NCBI GenBank assembly: GCA_963770375.1
Contig: CAVYPM010000025.1
Coordinates: forward strand, 1-64,000
Source of the DNA: DASVBE01 sp963770375
GTDB taxonomy: Bacteria > Actinomycetota > Actinomycetes > Streptosporangiales > Streptosporangiaceae
DNA length: 64,000 nt
Direction: 5' to 3'
Shown here: piece after piece, positions 18,603 through 27,799 of the stretch
How positions within the stretch are numbered: the stretch's first letter is position 1
Layout: the number at the start of each line of letters is the position of its first letter
Position numbers and translations under genes: made by a program
Notes under the pieces: model-generated
Database searches by the model: none
Told to the model about the DNA's origin: nothing
The model's input: the letters and a program-made list of their open reading frames with translations, nothing else

Positions 18603-18800
18603 GCCGGGTCGTTGATCTTCAAACTTGACCAGGGCTCGAGGTCAACGGCTCGCAGGGATAAGAGTATCCCAGCCACCGTCTGGCCGCTGCAGCCGACGAT
18701 GCAGCGGTCGGGCGGTGGCGTACGCATGGAACTCGCAGTCGGCACGCGATGCGGCTGCCGATCGCGGAAGTGGCTGTCAGGGACAGGTGACGTGAGCTGA
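18576..18800 (+). CDS. Possible small ORF overlapping the methylase start
   Basis: A GTG at 18576 opens a 74-codon frame ending in TGA at 18798-18800, giving a TGATG overlap with the methylase ATG that would allow translational coupling. It begins MNPSGLAVAAGSLIFKLDQG and is otherwise arginine-rich. No family is recognised, and its start lies inside the hairpin, so it may not be translated. Confidence 0.25.
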   Translation: MNPSGLAVAAGSLIFKLDQGSRSTARRDKSIPATVWPLQPTMQRSGGGVRMELAVGTRCGCRSRKWLSGTGDVS

Positions 18801-20303
18801 TGCCAACCAATGCGACTGAACTGATCACTATGGCGGACATAGCGCGGCTCGCCGGTCAGAGCCGGGCGACCGTCGGCAACTGGAAGGCGCGGAATCCGGA
18901 CTTTCCTGCCGAACGTGGGCGTGGATCTCGCGGGCCTCTGTATGACCGAGCCGAGGTGATGGACTGGCTTCAGTCCACTGGCCGCATGGAGGTGCCTGCC
19001 ACTGACATGCCGGCGGTGCGGCACCTGATGGATGAACTACGTGGCAACACGTCGTTGCGCTCTGACGAGATCCTGGAAGTCCTCTTTGCCCTGCTGGCCG
19101 TGAGAGCGCGATCCACTCCTGAGGATTGGAGAGATCTGCAGGCGTCACCTGGCATGCTCGACGTCCTTCTTCACCGCAAGCTGATGGCTGATGTCAGTGT
19201 GGACGCGTTGCTGTCGCGTACGTTTCCGGCATGGGTGGTCGCTCAAGCGATCGAGACGATCTCAAGCGTCGGCGCGCCGGTTGAGAAGATCGCCGACTAT
19301 CTGATCGAGCAATCGGTTGGGGTGGTCAGCAGGACCGGTGACAATTACGTGACCCCGCCCTCTGTCCGCCGACTCATGATCTCGATCGCCCAAACGACCG
19401 GGGTTATTTACGACCCAGCGGCAGGTTTCGGACAATTGCTGATTGACGCCGCTGGTGAAGCTGGGTCTGGCCCTTACGACCTGTGGGGTCAGGAGCGTAA
19501 CCGTTGGGTTTGCATGATGGCGCAGCTTAATCTTGTGATCCACGGAATCCATGCAGAGGTCGTCACGGGTGACGCCTTTCGTGACGATATGTTCCCGCAG
19601 TTGCGAGCGGACCGCGTGATGGCCATCCCGCCCTTCGGGCCGAGAAAGCTTCCTTCCGCCGATGAGCTGGCAGGCCATCCTCAGTGGGTCTGGGGCGAGC
19701 CAGGGGTCAATGATGCAGATGCGGCGTGGATCGAGCATTGCCTTTTCCACCTTGCCGATAGCGGAAAGGCCGTTCTGGTACTGCCCGACCGCATACTCTT
19801 CACAGGCGGTAGAGCCGGGAGGATCCGGCAGAGGATCGTCAAGTCTGGCCTCCTTGATGCCGTGATTGCGCTGCCTCCGGGCCTCTTCTACCCGACGGCC
19901 GTTGCTTCGTCGATGCTGGTGTTCGTAAAAGGCAGGGACGGAGTCAACGGAAAGCCAGCGCCAACACTGATGATCGACACAAGGAACTCCACGCTCGACC
20001 GCCCACGCCCCACGAAGTCGCTGTCCGCCGACCTGATCGGTGAGGTGACTCAGCTCTACCACGAATGGGCTGCTGGAACGTTGCCTCGATTCGGATCTCA
20101 GCACCGTCGCGTACTTCGATGACCTGGCCGCGAACGATTTTGTCATAGACCCGGCCCGATACGTCCCAATACCGCGCACCGCATGGAACGCTGAGAAGGC
20201 CGTCACAGATAGAATAGCACTCATTGGCCAGCTAGAAACACTCACTCGAGCCAGCCAGGCCGCCGATGACCACCTGAAGGCGATCTTGAAAGGGCGGCGA
20301 TGA
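18800..20303 (+). CDS. HTH-fused N6-adenine DNA methylase (HsdM-like), frameshift near the end
   Basis: The protein starts with a helix-turn-helix of MerR/AlpA type (MADIARLAGQSRATVGNWKA). Next come a helical region like the HsdM N-terminus and the Rossmann methylase domain with SAM motif IYDPAAGFGQLLID (about residue 198). The catalytic motif that should read NPPF is IPPF here (VMAIPPFGP, residue 276), an Asn-to-Ile change caused by one base (AAC to ATC). The frame is lost near 20090; another frame gives the expected tail STVAYFDDLAANDFVIDPAR and stops at 20303, overlapping the next gene by ATGA. No restriction subunit is present. As written it probably binds SAM and DNA without methylating. 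Confidence 0.8.
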
Positions 20304-20894
20304 GCATTTTTCAGGAGATGAGACTAGGTGACCTGGAGGGCGCCTATATTATCCGCAAGGGCTTTCCAACGCAGCGGACAACTTCCCACGGGCCCGTGCC
20401 GGTACTGTCCCTGGCCGCCATACGAAATGACTCTCCACCCAAGCACTTTGCCGACTTGGAGGATATCCACGACCTTGGGCTTGAACTGACACAGCCCGCA
20501 GACGTACTCATCGCCATCGAAGGCGGCACGGTGGGAGAGGTGATTGTAGTTCCACCTGCGATCTACGAGTTCATACCTTCGCAGCAGGTGGCCACCCTCA
20601 GAGTCGTAGATAGAACCGCACTGGACCCATGGTATCTGGGCGCTTGGCTCGCAAGCGCGCCTGGGCGCGAGGAGATCACGCGCCTAGCACGCGGCTCCGG
20701 TATTCAGCGGAGTACCTATTCGTGAGCTCTCCTCTTTGCTAGTCAGAATTCCTCCTATCGCGGAACAGAGGGAGGTCGGAGAGAGGTTCTTCGCATTCGA
20801 GGATGCCATCCGATCTCATCGGGCGGTCACGACCTGCCTGCAAGAGTTGCGCGACTTGGACCTCGTCGTTGCGTTCGCGGATGATGGGCGCTAG
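20300..20894 (+). CDS. HsdS-like specificity subunit, one TRD, frameshifted
   Basis: The start ATG overlaps the methylase stop. The N-terminal 130 residues look like one target recognition domain (QEMRLGDLEGAYIIRKGFPT, PADVLIAIEGGTVGEV, LDPWYLGAWLASAPGREEI). Near 20712 the frame changes; the continuation reads PIRELSSLLVRIPPIAEQRE, the usual HsdS junction, followed by a helical conserved region, and ends at 20894. At about 198 residues it is a half-size subunit that would need to dimerise to recognise a two-part site. It would form a complex with the upstream HsdM-like protein. Confidence 0.7.
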
Positions 20895-21253
20895 ATCAGG
20901 CGTATGGCCGTCGGTGCCGATGGACGAACAGGGGAAGATGTTGCCGAACTGGTTGCCGTAAAAGGCGTTTTGCGGCTCGCCCACCAGTAGCTGCCCATCG
21001 CTGATTGAGGCGGATGTCCTCAGGTCGCTCCTTCGCATTGGGATTGTAGCCATCGAGCGTAATCGGGCTGTACTTGTGCTGCGACGACCTGGTCACTGGA
21101 GCTTTGCAGGTTCGGGCTGGCGGGGCAAGTCGCCGTCTACGTACATGCTCATGTTCACTGATGAGTTGATTCTGGGCTGAAGTGGTAAACGACCAGGCTT
21201 CCTAGATCCAGTGGTTTTGATGGGCCGCAACAGCTGACGCACGTGACGGGGTG
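20895..21253. other. Intergenic region between convergent genes, nothing recognised
   Basis: The 359 bp between the HsdS-like gene (plus strand) and the end of the STAND gene (minus strand) have ordinary base composition. A minus-strand frame beginning MTRSSQHKYSPITLDGYNPN is open for about 30 codons but matches nothing I know and has no ribosome site. No terminator hairpin of good quality is visible. Confidence 0.35.
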
Positions 21254-24200
21254 TCATTGCTGCGTACCGCCAGTAAGTTCCTTGGTTTCGGCCGACGCTC
21301 GTGAATGGAGACCAAAGTAATACAGCCCGGACGACCCCGGCACGGCAAGCGTCTGTCCGTGTTGTCCCCATATGCAGGCCAAGGTGGGGCCATCTACCCG
21401 CGTCATGGCGCTGGAATAGCCCCAGGCATCCCAGATCCGCACGGTCTCGTCGTCGCTGGCGGTGGCGAGCCGGGTGCCGTCCGGTGAGATCGGCCACCGC
21501 GGTCACTCTGTCGCTGTGGCCGGTGAGGGTGGCCAGGAGCTGGTGCCGGTGGCGCGGTCCCAGATCCGCACGCTCGTCGCCGCTGGCGGTGGCCAGCCAG
21601 GCGCCGTCCGGCGATCGACGACCGCGTTCACCCAGTCGGCTGTGGCCGGTGAGGGTGGCCAGAGCTGGTGCCGGTGGCGCGCGTCCCAGATCCGCACGGT
21701 CCGTCGTCGCTGGCGGTGGCGAGCCAGGTGCCGTCCGGTGAGATCGCGACCGAGTTCACCCCGCCGGTGTGGCCTGTTGAGGGTGGCCGGGGCTGCCGGT
21801 GGCAGCGTCCCAGATCCGCACGGTCCTGTCGTGGCTGGCGGTGGCCAGCCAGGTGCCATCTGGTGAGATGCCACCGCGGTCACGCGGCCGGTGTGACCGG
21901 TGAGGGTGGCCGGGGCTGGTTCTGCTGGCGCGCGTCCCAGATCCGCACGGTCTCGTCGTCGCTGGCGGTGGCCAGCCAGGTGCCGTCCGGTGAGATGGCC
22001 ACCGCGGTCACCCGGCTGGGTGGCCGGTGAGGGTGGCCTGGGAGGTTCCAGTGGCCGCGTCCCAGATCCGCACGGTCCTGTCGTTGCTGGTGGTGGCCAG
22101 CCAGGTGCCATCCGGTGAGATCGCACCGCGTTCACCGGGCGGCTGTGGCCGGTGAGGGTGGCGTAGGGGCTGACCGGTGCTGCGTCCCAGATCCGCACGG
22201 TCCTGTCGTGGCTGGTGGTGGCCAGCCAGGTGCCATCCGGTGAGATCGCGACCGCGTTCACACCGGTTGGTAGTGGCCGGTGAGGAGCAGCAGTGCGGTT
22301 CCGCGTCGCGTCCCAGATCCGTACGGTCCCGTCGTGGCTGGCGGTGGCGAGCCAGGTGCCATCCGGCGCGATGGCGACCCGCGTACACCGTCTTGTGTGG
22401 CCGGTGAGGGTGGCCACGGAGTTGGCCAGTAGCGCGCGTCCCAGATCCGCACGGTCCTGTCGTAGCTGGCGGTGGCGAGCCAGGTGCCATCCGGCGAGAT
22501 GGCGACCGCGCACACCAGGCTGGTCGTGGCCGGTGAGGGCGGCTCGAGGCTGGCCGCTAGCGGCGTCCCAGATCCGCACGGTCCTGTCGTCGCTGGCGGT
22601 GGCGAGCCAGGTGCCGTCCGGTGAGATCGCCACCGCGGTCACCCAATGGTGTGGCCGGTGAGGGTGGCCCGGAGCTGGCCGTTAGTTGTACTCCAGAGCC
22701 GCACAGTCCTGTCGGAACTGGCGGTGGCTAGCCAGGCGCCATTCGGTGCGATCGCTACCGCGTTCACCCGGTCTTTGTGACCTCTGAGGGTGGCCCGGAG
22801 CTGGCTAGTCGCCACGTCCCAGAGCCGCACAGTATCGTCGTCGCTCGCGGTGGCTAGCCAGGTGCCATCCGGTGCGATCGCCACGGCGCTCACCCAGCTT
22901 TCGTGACTCCTGCCACGAAGGGTGGCCCGGAGCTGGCCGGTCGCCGCATCCCAGAGCCGCACAGTCCAGTCGTGGCTAGCAGTGGCTAGCCACGTGCTAT
23001 CCGGTGCGATGGCTACCGCGTTTACCCCGGAACCGTGGCCGATGAGGGTGGTCCGGAGCTGGCCGGTAGCCACGTCCCAGAGCCCCACAATGCCATCGTC
23101 GCTGGCGGTTGCTAGCCAGGTGCCATCCGGTGCGATCGCAACACCATTCACCGAGCGCTTGTGGCAGTTGAGTACGCGACGGAGCGCGGGGGGCAGGTCG
23201 GGCAGGGGCCATAGGCTGGTTAGGCCAGGATGGTGCCGGGTGTCGGCGAGAGCGCGGGCCTGAGACCCCCAGTCCGAGTCATGGTTAACCCGGCTGAGCA
23301 GGATGTCGACCCGTGAGTGCGGCGGGGTGGTCGTGGCGAGAAGGTGCGCAGTTTGCCCGACTATTCTTCCCAGCCGTAGCGCCTGCGGTGTGCCGGCCAA
23401 GGCCAGGTCAGCGGACACGGCGGCTGGGCCGTCAAGGTCCAGCCGCGTGGCCGCCCAGCGCAGGTCGGTCGCCAGCGCTGCGGCCTCCCCAGCTCGGCCA
23501 GCGGCTAGTAGGTGCCCCATCAGGTTGGTGCGCAGATACCGGGCGGTGGCAGGCAGCTCCCACCACGCGGTCATCATTGCGGCGTTGCCTTTGCGTGTGG
23601 GCGCCGCTGAGCGAGCCTGAGGTAGCTCGGCAGCCGTAACGCCCAGCAGCCGCTGGTGCAGCCGCGTCAGCTTGGCCTCGCCGAGTTCGTCGCGCAAGAA
23701 GTCCCTGATCACGTCATGCATGGACCATGTCCCGCCGACCTCACCAGAGTGCAGGAAGATCAGCGCAAGGTCCGATAGTCGGGCACACGGCTCCCCGGCC
23801 GCGGCCTGGCCGATCGCGCCTCCGATCCGGCCGTCGTCCTGCCAGAACGCTGCGACCAGCGATACCGGGACGGTCTCGTCCTCGGCGAACACTCCCAGTT
23901 CCAACAGGCGGGCCCTGTCCCCGGCGGTAAGCATCCCAGCGCTGGCTTCGATAGTGGCCCGTACCGCCCGCCGCCGCTGCAAAGGTTCTGCCACGTCGAG
24001 CACACCCGCAGCCTTCGGGTCCTTGAGACTCACTGCTTCACCCGCGCGCAACTGCTGCAGCAGCCCGGCCCCCGCGCGGTTGATGTCCGCGTTGGCTTGG
24101 GCTTGTGCGGCTAGAGTCTTGCAGACAAGGTGAAGCAGGAGCGGCCAGCGTCCTGCCGCCTCCGCCAACTGTCCGGCCACCGCCGTGTCTATTTGCGGCA

Positions 24201-24972
24201 ACCCGGCTGATATCAGCTCCCGTGCCTGTTCACTCGACATTCGGTCCACGGGGACAGGTATGACTGTTCCCGTAGCAAGCGACCGGTTGCGCGTCGTCAC
24301 CAGCCGGGCAGAGCGGCCCGCGACTGGGAACGCGGCTAGTTGGTCCTCGGTCCAAACGTCATCCACAATCACCAAGCGCCGTGGTCCGGCCGCCAGTACT
24401 GCGGCTAGCTGGTCTGCCGCTTGGCTGGCATCGGTAAACGACGCCGCCCGGTCCGGGTCCATCCTCCGGATCAGGTCGCTGACTTTTCCACCTAATGCGG
24501 CCGCGGGCAGGTCACGGCCAAGGGTGACCCAATACACCCGGCCTTTAAACCGGCGCAGTACCCGCGGGTCACACCCCACCAGCTCTGCCAGCGTGGTTTT
24601 CCCAAAGCCTCCTGCTCCGTGGATCGCCGTCGTTATCCCCGCCGACCCTCCGCGATGCAAGGCCGCTACCACCTGGCCTACTTCCATCGGGCGGCGTACC
24701 ACCCAGAACTCCGGCTGGCGGATGGCCGGCGCCAGTGCCTTCAGTCCTCGCTCGTACCACCGCTGTGACTCCCACGCACCAAGTCCGGTCAGCGCCACGC
24801 CTGCCGTTGCTCCCACCGTCCAGCGCAGCGGATGCGCACCGACCCCCAGCACGACGAACCAGCCTGCAGTCCCCCCGGTCAGTACGTTCACTGCGACGGC
24901 CAGCACCGTCCCTGCGCAAGCTGTCGCCACGCCCACCACGGCCACCAGCCCCAGCCGCCAGCGCCGAATCAT
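21254..24972 (-). CDS. Membrane-anchored NB-ARC (STAND) ATPase with 14 WD40 repeats
   Basis: Order of parts: two hydrophobic segments (about residues 8-30 and 36-65), an NB-ARC domain with Walker A HGAGGFGKTTLAE (residues 118-130) and Walker B RRLVIVDDVW (198-207), a winged-helix/ARC region with MHDVIRDFLRDEL, a linker, then WD40 blades from about residue 600. Fourteen TVRxWD units follow, enough for two seven-bladed propellers, closing with LACIWGQHGQTLAV. From 22640 to 21430 nearly every repeat contains a one-base frameshift; the first 777 residues have none. STAND proteins of this shape are ligand-triggered switches, and several bacterial ones are antiphage sensors. A two-helix membrane N-terminus in place of an enzyme would suggest a membrane-disrupting effector. 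That role is inference. Confidence 0.8.
21420..23165 (-). repeat. Tandem WD40-coding repeats, about 126 bp each
   Basis: Fourteen units recur every 124-129 bp. Each contains a coding core for AIxPDGTWLATASxDxTVRxWD. On the plus strand, GCCAGGTGCCATCCGGTG recurs nearly unchanged in most units. The similarity is at DNA level, including silent positions, which implies recent duplication or gene conversion rather than old divergent blades. The left ten units are more alike than the right four. Confidence 0.85.
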
Positions 24973-25519
24973 CGTCCCCCCTCCGCCAGATCACGCCAAT
25001 CCAACCACCGGCCGAGTCCTGACCCGTCCACCTCGGACATTTCCCACGCATGGGCGGAGCCGACTAGTGGCGGAATGCCGCCTGCAGGCGTACCGATTTG
25101 CTGTGCACGCACAAACCGGTCATAACGGCTGAGCTGACACTAAACGGTTGCTCATGATCGGGAGAACAGGCTGCTGGATCCGGCGGAACTGGCTGTGGCG
25201 CTCTGGCCTTGATGTCGACAGCTGCCCGAACATGCAAGCACCGGTCGACCGGCCCACTCCGGCTACCGTCGCCCAGCTGCCGTTGCGTGGGGCGATTCGC
25301 CAGGCATGTACATGCCGATCATCGCCGGCGAACCGATTCTCCGAGATCAATCGTGACCGAGAAACCTTGGTCATGGTCGTCGGAACTTCACGGTGTGCTG
25401 TCTTGCGCCAGTTCCTTGAAGGCAGACCTGATTTCCTCGCGCGCTTGGCGCGCAGCCCGCTGCACCGCGTGTGCGCCGCGCTCGCCCACGACCGCGTGGC
25501 AACCCGGCACCGGGTCTGA
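24973..25519. other. Region upstream of the STAND gene, no supported gene
   Basis: About 547 bp containing the presumed STAND promoter (minus strand). A plus-strand frame at 25154 (MIGRTGCWIRRNWLW) is open but unlike any known protein and is probably chance. Base composition is mixed, with lower GC than the flanks, as expected for island DNA. Confidence 0.35.
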
Positions 25520-25680
25520 GCAGGCAGGACATCACGGCGCTGATCGAAGAGATCACCGACATCATGGCCCTGCTGAGGGCGGCCAGGACCGCGAACAAGG
25601 CCGAGCTGTACGCGCGCCTTGGACTGCGGCTCACCTACAAGCCAGGCGCCAGAAAAGTAATCGCCCAGGCGACACCCGGG
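25520..25680 (+). pseudogene. Serine recombinase C-terminal remnant
   Basis: The frame reads LSRQDITALIEEITDIMALL, then TANKAELYARLGLRLTYKPG. This matches the extreme C-terminus of large serine recombinases and resolvases of actinomycetes (DPADKAExYxxLGLRLTYxPG). The catalytic and DNA-binding domains are absent. A hairpin ATCGCCC-N11-GGGCGAT (25660-25684) follows, then the tRNA-Leu end. It is the leftover of an integrase gene at the island edge. Confidence 0.65.
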
Positions 25681-25700
25681 CGATCATGTACGAAAGGGTC

Positions 25701-25712
25701 GTGTCCGAGGGG
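25701..25712 (+). repeat. Candidate att site within the tRNA-Leu 3' end
   Basis: GTGTCCGAGGGG covers the 3' acceptor strand of tRNA-Leu on the opposite strand and is repeated at 16801-16812. The pair would delimit an inserted segment of about 8.9 kb while keeping the tRNA intact. Confidence 0.45.
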
Positions 25713-25786
25713 GGACTTGAACCCCCATGCCCTTTTGGGGCACTAGCACCTCAAGCTAGCGCGTCTGCCTATTCCGCCACCCGGAC
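25702..25786 (-). tRNA. tRNA-Leu(GAG)
   Basis: On the minus strand an 85-nt class II tRNA folds fully. The acceptor is GTCCGGG/CTCGGAC (one G-T pair), the anticodon stem CTAGC/GCTAG with loop TTGAGGT (anticodon GAG), the long variable arm TGCCC/GGGCA and the T arm GGGGG-TTCAAGT-CCCCC, with discriminator A. CCA is not encoded. It decodes CUC/CUU leucine codons. Confidence 0.95.
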
Positions 25787-25916
25787 GTGGCCAGGCACGG
25801 GTCGTCCCGCGCCGGGGTGCCTCACGATAGCAAACCTGGCCGGTCTCGGCGAAGGCGATCACCCACTCCACCCCACCCGCCGACCCGGCGACATGGGCGG
25901 ATGCGACGATTACCAG

Positions 25917-27254
25917 GTGACCGACCACGCAGCCGCCACGCCCGCCACGATTGGCACGCCGACCGCGCAGGATGAAGTCGCCGCCCTCTGCAGCGACCTC
26001 ATCAGGATCGACACCACCAACCCCGGTGACAACTCTGGCCCCGGCGAACGCGCCGCCGCCGAGCATGTCGCCGCGATCCTGGCCGGCGCGGGCCTCGAGC
26101 CAACCATCCTCGAGTCCGACCCCACCCGCGCCAGCGTGGTCGCCCGCTGGGAAGGCACCGACCCCGCAAGACCCGCCCTCCTCATCCACGGTCACCTCGA
26201 CGTCGTCCCCGCCGACGCAGCCGACTGGCAGATCCACCCCTTCTCCGGCGAGATAAAGGACGGCTGCGTCTGGGGCCGCGGCGCCGTCGACATGAAGGAC
26301 ATGGACGCGATGATGCTGGCCGTCCTGCGCCAGCGCACCCGCGAAGGCCGAAGGCCGCCACGCGACGTCGTCCTCGTCTTCCCCGCCGACGAGGAGGCCG
26401 GCGGCAAGTACGGCGCCCGCTTCCTGGTGGACGAGCACAGGGACCTCTTCGAGGGCGTCACCGAGGCCATCGGCGAAGTCGGCGGGTTCAGCACAACCAT
26501 CGGCGGCCGCCGCCTCTACCCCCTGCAGACCGCGGAAAAGGGCATGGCCTGGATGCGCCTCACCGCGCAGGGCACGGCCGGCCACGGCTCCATGCTCCAC
26601 GCCGACAACGCCGTCACAGAACTCGCGGAAACCGTCGCCCGCATCGGCCGCCACGAGTGGCCCATCCGCCTCACCCCCGCCGTCAGGGCCTTCCTCGCCG
26701 AAGCCGCCGAAGCCCTCGGCGTCGAGTTCACCCCCGAATCAGCCCGCGACGTCCTCGCCAAGCTCGGCCCCATCACACGGATGGTCGGCGCCACCCTCAC
26801 CAACACGGTGAACCCGTCAGTCCTCAAAGCCGGCTACAAGGTCAACGTCGTCCCCCAGCACGCCCAGGCCCAGCTCGACGGCCGCTTCCTGCCCGGCCAC
26901 GAGGACGAGTTCCTGGCCGAGGTCGACAGCCTGCTCTCCGGCGGCGTCCGCCGCGAGTTCATCCACCATGACATCGCCGTCGAGACCAGCTTCGACGGCG
27001 CCCTCTGCGACGCGATGACCGGCGCCCTCCTCGCGGAGGACCCCGACGCCCGCGTCGTCCCCTACTGCCTCTCCGCCGGCACCGACGCCAAGTCCTTCAG
27101 CCGCCTCGGTATCCGCTGCTTCGGCTTCACCCCGCTGCAGCTCCCCGCGGACCTGGACTTCTCTGGCATGTTCCACGGGATCGACGAGCGCGTCCCGGTC
27201 GACGCCCTGCGGTTCGGGGTCAGGGTGCTGGACCGCTTCCTCGACCTCTGCTAG
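25917..27254 (+). CDS. M20 family metallohydrolase
   Basis: The protein of about 446 residues has the dinuclear zinc motifs of M20 peptidases and deacylases: HGHLDVVPADAADW, WGRGAVDMKDMDAM, PADEEAGGKYGA, and a late SAGTDAKSFSRLGI. The inserted lid domain is present (TAQGTAGHGSMLH). Family members hydrolyse dipeptides, acyl-amino acids or carbamoyl substrates in the cytoplasm; this one cannot be made more specific. The GTG at 25917 (VTDHAAATPATIG) is chosen, with ATG 25893 as alternative. A convergent DUF5703 gene follows, a pairing often seen in actinomycetes. Confidence 0.88.
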   Translation: MTDHAAATPATIGTPTAQDEVAALCSDLIRIDTTNPGDNSGPGERAAAEHVAAILAGAGLEPTILESDPTRASVVARWEGTDPARPALLIHGHLDVVPADAADWQIHPFSGEIKDGCVWGRGAVDMKDMDAMMLAVLRQRTREGRRPPRDVVLVFPADEEAGGKYGARFLVDEHRDLFEGVTEAIGEVGGFSTTIGGRRLYPLQTAEKGMAWMRLTAQGTAGHGSMLHADNAVTELAETVARIGRHEWPIRLTPAVRAFLAEAAEALGVEFTPESARDVLAKLGPITRMVGATLTNTVNPSVLKAGYKVNVVPQHAQAQLDGRFLPGHEDEFLAEVDSLLSGGVRREFIHHDIAVETSFDGALCDAMTGALLAEDPDARVVPYCLSAGTDAKSFSRLGIRCFGFTPLQLPADLDFSGMFHGIDERVPVDALRFGVRVLDRFLDLC

Positions 27255-27332
27255 CTAAAAGGTATTCCCACCAGGATTGATTACGGTGGGTTCCGCGCGG
27301 GCCCCCGCCACGACGCCGCTCACACCACGGCG

Positions 27333-27350
27333 CCGGCCAGTGAAGGCCGG
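27333..27350 (-). terminator. Hairpin after the DUF5703 gene
   Basis: CCGGCC-AGTGAA-GGCCGG forms a 6-bp stem four bases beyond the DUF5703 stop. A second weak hairpin, CCCACC-N12-GGTGGG (27267-27290), follows the M20 gene on the other strand. Neither has a clear T-run, as is common in actinomycetes. Confidence 0.4.
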
Positions 27351-27353
27351 TCG

Positions 27354-27542
27354 TTACCGGAAGGTCAGCACCGGCCTGATCACCGGACGGCGCAGGGTCG
27401 CCTTGCGGCTGCCGTCGGCGTACAGGTTCATCCTGGCCAGCTCCCAATCGCCGTATTCGGCATGATCCGTCAGGATCTGGCGCGCAGTATCTCTCGACGT
27501 GCCGCGTGGCAAGTAGAGGACAAGGTAGGAGTACTGCACCAT
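27354..27542 (-). CDS. DUF5703 family protein
   Basis: A 62-residue protein starting MVQYSYLVLYLPRGTSRDTA, with TDHAEYGDWELARMNLYADG and the basic tail RKATLRRPVIR. The LPRGTSR and AEYGDWELAR motifs are diagnostic of this small actinobacterial family of unknown function. The start is chosen by comparison with family length; ATG 27545 is one codon earlier and in frame. Confidence 0.8.
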   Translation of the reverse strand: MVQYSYLVLYLPRGTSRDTARQILTDHAEYGDWELARMNLYADGSRKATLRRPVIRPVLTFR

Positions 27543-27799
27543 CATCCTCATTGTGCGCAGGCGGAGCCGTTGTTCAACATCCGTTGGGAAAAAGGTCGCC
27601 ATCGGCCGGGAACAGCCAGACCGCCACCGTGAGTTGATAGCTGAGGACGGGGAGTCGCAGGACCACCGTTCGCCTTCTGGGCTGCGCCCGGGGACGTGAC
27701 GGGGCCTGATATCGCGCCGGCCGAGCGGCTAGTCCGCCCGATGCCTGTCGCTGGCCTGCGGTAGCCTCCAGGGCGTCCCGCGGATGTGAGGGTGAGAAC

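Noticed and set aside
21420..23165. CRISPR-like regular repeats
   Set aside because: The period is about 126 bp, units have no variable spacers, and they encode WD40 blades.
25120..25374. 84-codon minus-strand frame near tRNA-Leu
   Set aside because: Composition looks random and no homologous motif is visible.
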